From Smittium mucronatum (lineage: Eukaryota > Kickxellomycota > Harpellomycetes > Harpellales > Legeriomycetaceae), in the NCBI GenBank assembly GCA_001953115.1, contig LSSL01002628.1, positions 1-16,348 on the forward strand: a stretch of DNA of 16,348 nucleotides. Direction: 5' to 3'. The notes under the pieces were generated by a model. It did no database searches. It had not been told where the DNA came from and was given only the letters and a program-made list of their open reading frames with translations. The first letter of the stretch is position 1. Each line of letters begins with the position of its first letter. The translations under genes and the position numbers were made by a program. Shown here in pieces: positions 11,124 through 16,348 of this stretch.

Positions 11124-11132
11124 ATGTTGTAA
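11124..11132 (+). promoter_or_regulatory. minimal upstream ORF (ATG TTG TAA)
   Basis: This is the only ATG between the predicted transcription start (about 10885-10895) and the main start codon at 11240, and it opens a frame of two codons ending at once. If it is in the mature leader, it could reduce translation of the downstream ORF. It could instead lie in an unseen leader intron. Confidence 0.3.
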
Positions 11133-11239
11133 TAGATTGAACAGAATATCCACCATAAATCCGACTACCACTGCTTATTAATCGCAGCCAAAAGAAGAAA
11201 TTTTTATAGAACGCAAAAAGCAAACATTTACTAGATAAA

Positions 11240-11452
11240 ATGGGTAAATCACATCCTAGAGGAGTCAAGAGTGCGCCTAGAAACGATTTGTCGGGCCACA
11301 TCGAAGAGCATCCCTACGAAGAGCTGGCTAATGGGTTCGATCACATCCCAAACCAGAGCTCTAAAAACGCATCTAAGCAGTCTTCAAATCACAACCAGAG
11401 CAGAGACTCACACAATTATGATGCAAATTATATCAGAACAATCCTCCACTAA
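11240..11452 (+). CDS. small hydrophilic protein, unknown function
   Basis: An ATG-initiated frame of 70 residues that I do not recognise. The start has a favourable context (AAAATGG, purine at -3 and G at +4). The protein begins MGKSHPRGVKSAPRN, continues with an acidic His/Glu patch (H-I-E-E-H-P-Y-E-E-L), then an Asn/Ser/Gln/His-rich tail from about residue 40 to 64, ending Y-I-R-T-I-L-H. There is no signal peptide, membrane segment or cysteine. It would be disordered and soluble. Context supports a real gene: C-rich block and TATA box upstream, a leader nearly free of ATG, and an AATAAA 90 bp after the stop. A leader intron ending at TTTACTAG just before the start is possible. Overlapping frames on both strands look like shadows. 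Stress-related hydrophilin-like roles would be a guess. Confidence 0.5.
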   Translation: MGKSHPRGVKSAPRNDLSGHIEEHPYEELANGFDHIPNQSSKNASKQSSNHNQSRDSHNYDANYIRTILH

Positions 11453-11541
11453 GCGTAGTAGGGTCGCATAGATTCTAACTTTGCAATTATTTTTTTTGGT
11501 TATTGTTTCCTTTTCTTTGATCTTGTAGTTTTAGGCTTTTA

Positions 11542-11547
11542 AATAAA
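11542..11547 (+). terminator. AATAAA polyadenylation signal
   Basis: AATAAA follows the stop of the 70-residue ORF by 90 bp, after a T-rich stretch. It is a plausible 3' end signal for that gene. Confidence 0.45.
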
Positions 11548-11770
11548 GACCGGATCTCCTTTAAAGAAAATATTAATCTATGCATCCTGTGAACGGATTA
11601 GATCTTCCCCTTTGTTTTTTTTTTTTGCTTTAATTATTTGATTCATCTCTTGTCTGTGAATCTATACCTTTATTTTCGGATTTTTTATAAAGCCCTAGTC
11701 GCTAATATTGGACTTTTTCGTATTTTAAAACTAGAAATCTCAGTGAGAATGTTGTTAGTTTTATAGATAG

Positions 11771-11860
11771 GCGTGATATTTTCAGCACTATAAAAATGCG
11801 AAACCTGAGAAAAATTATAGTAACTGTGAAATCTGACCAAAATTATATAATTGCGAAATA
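11771..11860 (+). repeat. degenerate ~27-bp tandem repeat, ~3.4 units
   Basis: Units starting at 11771, 11798, 11826 and 11853 share a G-C/T-G-A/T start (GCGTGAT, GCGAAAC, GTGAAAT, GCGAAAT); the middle two also share an AAAATTATA core. Divergence is substantial, so the duplication is old. No coding role is visible. Confidence 0.5.
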
Positions 11861-11988
11861 GATAGTTTAATTAGCCAATTCGATTCTTTCTCTATACCTA
11901 GAAAGTAATTTCCAGTAAAAAAAAAGAGTGTTAAATAACTTTTTTTTTTAGTATAAAAAATATAAAATCAGCGAATAGCATCAACTCG

Positions 11989-12074
11989 TTTATTTTATTG
12001 GCTTAACATCCCGTCCAATTCAATTCAATTCAATTCAATTGATTTATTTTATTGACTAAATATCCATTCAATTT
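11989..12074 (+). repeat. 54-bp spaced duplication with (CAATT)5
   Basis: TTTATTTTATTG occurs at 11989-12000 and again at 12043-12054, each followed by a related CTTAACATCC / CTAAATATCC segment and CAATT-like sequence. Between the copies, five perfect CAATT units run from 12016 to 12040. The arrangement suggests a local duplication followed by pentanucleotide slippage. Confidence 0.6.
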
Positions 12075-12142
12075 AGTTTAAAAATATAGCCAAATCCCAA
12101 TTCCAAAAGAGATTGGGTTCTACTCATTAAATTATTGTTTTA

Positions 12143-12447
12143 TTAGACGTTTTTCTCCACAAAAAACGACCCTTTTAGAATATATTCAAATAACGGCACA
12201 TTATCTGGCTAATTGATAAAAATTACTTAATAATTGGCTTATAAAAGATAACAACGTATTTCAATTGGTGAAATGGAAAAAATAACCCTTTGAAAAGTGT
12301 GTCCAGTGAGAGGTTGAAGAAGTTTGCTGCTTTGATCGAATAAATTGTGTTATTGCAATAATATAATATAAGTTTGCTATTATTCGTTTGCGCTAATTCT
12401 CTCGCTTTGCTCCAAGGTAATATGGTATTTTCTCTGAATTCTACCAT
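12143..12447 (-). CDS. doubtful minus-strand ORF, possibly spliced
   Basis: On the minus strand an ATG at 12447 opens 74 codons to a stop at 12223, and the frame is open upstream to at least 12507. The peptide (M-V-E-F-R-E-N-T-I-L-P-W-S-K-A-R-E-L-A-Q...) loosely recalls the N-terminal domain of initiation factor 3, but the C-terminal domain is absent. A weak 47-nt intron (12255 to 12209, GTTGTT...TTAG) would join it to a further open stretch of 21 codons ending at 12143, overlapped by AATAAA on that strand. The start lies only 42 bp from the RED start codon. The donor is poor and the start would sit inside the RED promoter, so I give this low weight; a chance frame or gene relic is as likely. 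Confidence 0.15.
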
Positions 12448-12488
12448 CTTCTCCACAAGCCTCCTAACAAATTTTCCAACAATTTGAA

Positions 12489-15215
12489 ATGGAACCAAAC
12501 GGCACAAGGTATATATATATATATATGTTTTACCCCTTTTTTTATTTTTAAACCCCTTTTTAAACCCTTTTCTGCTACTTTAGTCTCTCCCAAGACGACT
12601 TTAGGAAGCTTTTGTCTACTCCTAGAACCAGCCATTCCGAGTCAAAAACCCCTTTCCCCCCCAAAAAACGTGGCGATTTCATCCCTAAAACTCCTCGAAA
12701 TATATTGTATGTATTCCCTTTTTTTCTTTTTCTATTCTTTTCTATTTACCCTTTACCCTCTCTTCTTTCTTCTTTTTTCTTTTACTCTACCTTTTACAAT
12801 CCCTTTTTAACTATATCCTTTGAATTTTCTATTATTTTGCAGAATAAATAATGAAGAGAAATCTCAAAAACGAAACAATTTCCCTAAACCAAAACCCAGG
12901 AAGCCCAAATCGTAAGAATTTTCCCACTTTTATTTTCCCCTTTTAAAAATCCTCTTTTTTTAAAATTTCCTCTTAATTTTGTCGATCTTATAAAAAATTC
13001 AAAACATCATGACTTTGCATATTCTCATACCCCTAGTCAGGAAGTCGAAGGTGAAGAAGGTTCCAAATATCGTGACCGCGCTGCTGAACGTCGTTCCCAA
13101 TCAAAAAATCCCATTATCTCAGATTCTAATTACTCTTCTCTCCAAAATACCTCTTTCCCAACAAATAATTCTCTACCATCTATTGATTTTAATCATTCCC
13201 AAACAGCTTCAACTGCTGATATTGCTAATAAACTCAACAGTCAGCATCTCATTGAATATGAGCAATCAAAGTATTTAGGTGGTGATTTTGAACATTCCCA
13301 TCTGGTTAAAGGTCTTGACTTCTTACTGCTTGCTAAAAATAGAAAGCATAATTCTTCAGCTGAAAATGACTTGCTCGATGATCAACTAGAAAATATCATC
13401 AATTCTACTTCTGCCCAAGCTTCAATAGTATCTGAAAAAACTGCTTTTGAACTAAAAATATCCAATAGCTTAAAAAAGCTATCTTTGAAAAAAGATCTTG
13501 CTGAAAAACTTGCACATACTTCCTTCTCCGATTTTCTTGATACTGTTGCACCAATCGACCTATTTCTTCCTTTGCGTCTATATTATTCTTTCGACTCATT
13601 GGAACCAAATACTAGTGCATGCTCCTCTAGTTCACATTCTCTCAAAGATATTAGTTCATTTAGTTCTAATAATTTAGGTATTTTAGGTCCTTTTGCTATC
13701 CCTACTTCTGTCATACGGAGTCAATTAGATGTTGAGGCCTTAGATACCCATTCTAGTAGGTCTTTACACGCTAAATCTTATCAAATAGAAAGACTGGTTT
13801 TGTCAAAGATCGCCTCTTGTCTATATCAATTTAAATCAAAGAAATCTACTAAACCCAAAGGCTCCGATAAATCTACAAAATCTACCCCTGACTTGAATCC
13901 CGAAACTACTATTGCCTCTGCTGCAGACTCTATTCAAGTTATTTCTGATCAGCCAAACTATGGCTTGGAAGAAACTCAAGTAGATTCTGAAGATGATATT
14001 TTTGCAGACTCTGGTCGAGAATATACTGTTCTTCCATCAAATCCCAAACCAAATAATAATATTCCTCCACCTCAACCAGTTCAGACTTTTCAACTCTTTG
14101 ATATTAATGAATCCAAACCAAGTAATCCAGACCTTAATAAACAACTTGTAGACCCTGTTATTGGTCCTTATCCTGCTTCTAATAAGAATAAAGATGATGA
14201 TCTGCTGATAGGTGACTACCCAGATGTTTATAACGAGAATGAAAATCTAACAGCTGCTTACCCAGATGTATATAACGAGAATGAAAATCTAACAGGAGAC
14301 TACCCTGATGTGTACAATGAGAATGAAAATCTAACAGGAGACTACCCAGATGTATATAACGAGAATGAAAATCTAACAGGAGACTACCCTGATGTGTACA
14401 ATGAGAATGAAAATCTAACAGCTGCTTACCCTGATGTGTACAATGAGAATGAAAATCTAACAGGAGATTACCCAGATGTATATAACGAGAATGAGAATGG
14501 AGAGAGGCTTGGGGGTGAAGATTCAGTAACAGGATTTTATCCGTTGGATTCGTTTGATGGAAAAATTACTGCAGATCATAACAGTATTTCATACCAAAAT
14601 AAAAGTCCAGAAGAACTATCTGAAAATGATGATCTGAATTCGGAAATGAACTATAACTACAACTTGGATTTGGATGAATTAAAACAGGCTAAAAACAAAG
14701 GACTAGCGAGTGATTCATTAGTGGGCGGGTATGGAGAATATATCGATGATATTTCAAGTGGTGAGGAGGGCGAAGACGATATTATTGAAGATGGCTTGGA
14801 TACAAGTGAATCTAAATTAGAGGGTGATTTATCGTTGGCTAACAGAAAAAAACTTTTATTAAAGAGTTCACAAATGGACGTAGGATCAGTTTCCAAGTTC
14901 AAAAAGACTCAGCTATCTAAATACGACTTTGATTCAATTGAAGAGTGGGAAAAATACAAGGACAATCAAGTGCAACTTCCAAAGGCAGCGTTCCAATTTG
15001 GAATCAAGTCTAAAGATAGCACATTAAACAAGAATAGATCTAGCGCGAAGATAAGAAACCTCAATAAGCGAAACCATGCTTTGGGATCCGTGGATAGTCA
15101 GACTATCTCTGCCGAAGGACAAAAAGAGTCTAAAAAGAAAGCAAAATTGGATAGAGAGTGGCAAGCTACCCGAAATTACATGTCTGAAAAATATGGGGAA
15201 TCATACTTTGGCTGA
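12489..15215 (+). CDS. IK: RED (IK) family spliceosome protein, 4 exons
   Basis: Exons 12489-12508, 12584-12706, 12843-12911 and 13037-15215 join in phase to 796 residues plus stop. RED is a nuclear factor that, with SMU1, joins the spliceosome before activation. Family marks: Q-D-D-F-R-K-L-L-S-T-P-R (10-21); basic P-K-P-R-K-P-K (64-70); K-Y-R-D-R-A-A-E-R-R (81-90); S-K-Y-L-G-G-D-F-E-H-S-H-L-V-K-G-L-D-F (148-166); L-F-L-P then I-P-T-S-V-I-R-S further on; near the C-terminus Y-D-F-D-S-I-E-E-W (700-708) and L-P-K-A-A-F-Q-F-G-I-K (718-728), then L-D-R-E-W (775-779). An acidic low-complexity middle holds seven 14-residue repeats (465-558). It is longer than human RED (557), which has Arg-Glu/Asp repeats instead. 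An in-frame stop at 12465 and the conserved motif soon after support this ATG. Identification is firm; exon 1 is the least certain piece. Confidence 0.93.
12509..12583 (+). other. RED intron 1 (75 bp)
   Basis: Donor GTATAT and acceptor CTTTAG, phase 2. The donor lies at the start of a TA dinucleotide run (12510-12526), so changes in repeat number keep the GTATAT donor. The removal joins AG to T and leads directly into the conserved N-terminal motif. Confidence 0.75.
12707..12842 (+). other. RED intron 2 (136 bp)
   Basis: Donor GTATGT, a very long pyrimidine-rich body of T/C runs, and acceptor TTTGCAG, phase 2. Splicing joins residue 48 and keeps the frame into the basic exon 3. Confidence 0.85.
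12912..13036 (+). other. RED intron 3 (125 bp)
   Basis: Donor GTAAGA and acceptor CCCCTAG, phase 2. This is the first AG after the donor and restores the frame for the K-Y-R-D-R motif. The next AG, four bases on, would break the frame. Confidence 0.85.
14217..14498 (+). repeat. seven 42-bp in-frame repeats in RED
   Basis: Seven units begin at 14217, 14259, 14301, 14343, 14385, 14427 and 14469 (last one partial). Each encodes Y-P-D-V-Y-N-E-N-E-N-L-T plus G-D or A-A. Nucleotide differences define two main unit types (CCAGATGTATATAACGAG and CCTGATGTGTACAATGAG), mixed along the array. Amino-acid sequence is almost unchanged, which points to recent duplication, or selection on the peptide, or both. 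Confidence 0.95.
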
Positions 15216-15216
15216 A

Positions 15217-15230
15217 GGGGGGGGGGGTGG
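15217..15230 (+). repeat. G11-T-G2 run next to RED stop
   Basis: Eleven Gs, a T and two Gs begin one base after the RED stop codon TGA plus A. It lies in the spacer between two convergent genes. Sequencing length error is common at such runs, but it is outside both coding frames. Confidence 0.85.
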
Positions 15231-15280
15231 ATTTATTTAACATTGCAAGCATAATTGACTAAACAAATTTCTGATAGCAA

Positions 15281-15290
15281 TTTATTTATT
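15281..15290 (-). terminator. AATAAATAAA polyadenylation signal
   Basis: On the minus strand two overlapping AATAAA hexamers lie about 100 nt past the stop of the YjbQ-family gene. No AATAAA is visible on the plus strand in the spacer for the convergent RED gene, which may use a variant signal. Confidence 0.45.
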
Positions 15291-15390
15291 TTTAGTGCAA
15301 GTAAAAAGGGTTTAGGTAAAATTTTGGTAGAAATCTAAAAGTTCATAAGGGGAAGAAGATATGAGATTGGTAATTTCTAATAGAAGAATG

Positions 15391-16242
15391 TTATTTGGTA
15401 GTTCCGTTAATTGTGACAATAGCCTTGCGTTGGTGTCTGTCCAATCGATGCTCAATAAGCCAAATCCTAATAGTTCAAAAAAAGTTGTAATTAAAATGGA
15501 AAATAAATAAGTTTTTACTATTATGTATCATGGAATTTTATTGTTAGATAACTCTGTTTTTACTATTAGATTATTTTTACCCTTGCCAAGTTCCCATTGA
15601 TAATTTTCCGTTAGATACTGGAATATTAAGCGAAACTCCCATCAGTGAACTTTTAACATGGCCAGGCTATATTTTAAAATCATAGTCAGATAGAATCGAA
15701 TTAATGTTATTTTCATTATTAATGGGGAATATACAGATTTATGGTACAGGAAAATGCTGTTCCAGAATTTAAAGTAGCGAGCTTTTAAACCACCCTTTCC
15801 TTTAGAGAAAAAAGACAGATTAGCCATTAACAGTATTTTGTTTTAGCTAAAGAGATTAAATTAGTTTACGTTAAAAAAAAAAAGTACCATATCGTCGGGG
15901 CCCTCGTAGGTATGGACATAAGGGGCATCTTCGGGAACTATTCGATTCAAGATCATGCTCATATCTTTACGCACATCGGGATCACAATTTTCATTCAGAG
16001 TCAAACTGGCACTGGTATGTTGCACTACATAGATATACGTATAAGGCATTTGCAATTAAAGTCAATAATAATTTTACAAGGCAAATTTAAATGATTTTGG
16101 CCGTACGGAAAATATTGGCCATGCCGATCTTGTACTTTGCCAGCTCTGAATTTATCTGCGACTCGATCTCCCTAGTTACTAGGTAGCTCCCCTGCGATCG
16201 CGGGCTGAAAGTTATGTTGATTTGCGACCAACTAGTACTCAT
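15391..16242 (-). CDS. yjbQ: YjbQ/UPF0047 family protein, 4 exons
   Basis: Exons on the minus strand are 16242-16107, 16024-15888, 15666-15581 and 15466-15391 (136+137+86+76 nt), giving 144 residues plus stop, close to the 138 of Escherichia coli YjbQ. The family is a trimeric metal-binding enzyme with reported weak thiamin phosphate synthase activity; its main cellular role is unsettled. Visible marks: N-terminal [14 protein letters not shown] (5-18); [13 protein letters not shown] (46-58) across intron 1; D-P-D-V-R-K-D-M (60-67); H-T-Y-E-G-P-D-D-M (83-91) joined across intron 2 to P-G-H-V-K-S-S-L (92-99); G-T-W-Q-G-I-W-L (116-123) across intron 3, then E-H-R (125-127). The ATG has A at -3 and an in-frame TGA upstream at 16267-16269. 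The usual Gly-rich turn after E-H-R is replaced by L-D-R-H-Q-R-K. No targeting peptide is seen, so cytosolic. Confidence 0.93.
15467..15580 (-). other. YjbQ-family intron 3 (114 bp)
   Basis: Donor GTAAAA and acceptor CTATTAG on the minus strand, phase 2. Splicing rebuilds the Gly of G-T-W-Q-G-I-W. Confidence 0.88.
15667..15887 (-). other. YjbQ-family intron 2 (221 bp)
   Basis: Donor GTACTT followed by a T run, acceptor AATATAG, phase 0. It is the longest intron in the window and contains a 61-codon shadow frame. Splicing joins D-D-M to P-G-H, an uninterrupted family motif. Confidence 0.88.
16025..16106 (-). other. YjbQ-family intron 1 (82 bp)
   Basis: Donor GTACGG and acceptor TATGTAG, phase 1. 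Splicing joins I-F to L-Q-H-T-S-A, rebuilding the central motif. Confidence 0.88.
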
Positions 16243-16348
16243 TTTACAAAATTTTGTGCTTTTGAATCAAAAGTATCGATTTTTTCGTATCTAAAATCTT
16301 GGTCAATTAGCAGATTTGGTTATAAAGCCTCACTTTTTTTTCCCTTAA
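16243..16348 (-). promoter_or_regulatory. 5' flank of YjbQ-family gene
   Basis: The minus-strand sequence upstream of the start codon is A/T-rich with a weak TATA-like TTTATAA about 80 bp before the ATG. It is cut by the window edge, so the promoter may extend beyond it. Confidence 0.3.

Larger units (their letters stand above)
11548..12142. other. intergenic region with repeats
   Basis: No gene is supported on the plus strand. The stretch holds T-rich sequence after the small gene, a degenerate 27-bp tandem repeat, a 54-bp duplication with a CAATT microsatellite, and at its right edge the possible 3' end of a doubtful minus-strand frame. Confidence 0.6.

Noticed and set aside
11101..11301. 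66-codon minus-strand frame across the small gene start
   Set aside because: It lies antisense to the better-supported 70-residue ORF and its leader.
11271..11471. 66-codon plus-strand frame overlapping the small gene
   Set aside because: Alternative frame; the 11240 frame has a better ATG context and starts first.
12484..12851. Plus-strand frames of 79 and 108 codons
   Set aside because: They read through RED exon 2 and the T/C-rich intron 2. The 79-codon frame is the true exon 2 frame run into the intron; the other is a shadow.
13009..13278. 89-codon Leu/Ile-rich frame
   Set aside because: Out-of-frame shadow of RED exon 4, whose true frame encodes K-Y-R-D-R-A-A-E-R-R and the L-G-G-D-F-E-H motif.
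15642..15827. 61-codon minus-strand frame
   Set aside because: It lies mostly within intron 2 of the YjbQ-family gene and overlaps exon 3 in a wrong frame.
1..16348. CRISPR array, bacterial operon or prophage
   Set aside because: No direct repeat-spacer pattern, no ribosome-binding-site-spaced gene clusters, and the confident genes contain eukaryotic introns.

Overview
The window looks like a piece of an AT-rich eukaryotic nuclear genome, most likely an early-diverging fungus. The evidence is two spliced protein genes with GT-AG introns of 75-221 bp, AATAAA-type 3' signals, and a long gene-free AT-rich block. Placement within fungi is inference; nothing here fixes a species. No bacterial operon, tRNA, rRNA or CRISPR was seen.

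Layout. Positions 1 to about 9240 are a gene desert: extremely AT-rich, full of A/T runs, with no credible intact gene on either strand. A few short, less AT-rich islands resemble by eye worn-down retrotransposon motifs (integrase zinc-binding region, integrase core, gag zinc knuckle, reverse transcriptase). These are weak calls, but together they suggest a retroelement graveyard. Positions 9241-10850 are a transitional gene-free stretch holding a G-quadruplex-type tract. Positions 10768-11547 hold a probable small gene: C-rich block, TATA box, a leader of about 355 nt almost free of ATG, a 70-codon hydrophilic ORF of unknown function, and an AATAAA signal. Positions 11550-12480 are intergenic with degenerate tandem repeats and a doubtful minus-strand ORF.

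The right-hand 3.9 kb is the well-supported part. A four-exon gene (12489-15215, +) encodes a 796-residue homologue of the spliceosomal protein RED (human gene IK). Its three small 5' exons are invisible to a simple ORF scan; I recovered them from the conserved N-terminal motif and splice phase. It carries a lineage-specific array of seven 14-residue Tyr-Pro acidic repeats. Converging on it, with 175 bp between stop codons, is a four-exon gene on the minus strand (16242-15391) encoding a 144-residue YjbQ/UPF0047 family protein (thiamin-phosphate-synthase-like). The two genes appear functionally unrelated and merely share a 3' intergenic spacer.

I did not find a convincing undescribed multi-gene system. 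The most interesting items are the RED repeat expansion, the orphan small gene with its unusual leader, and the decayed retroelement landscape.
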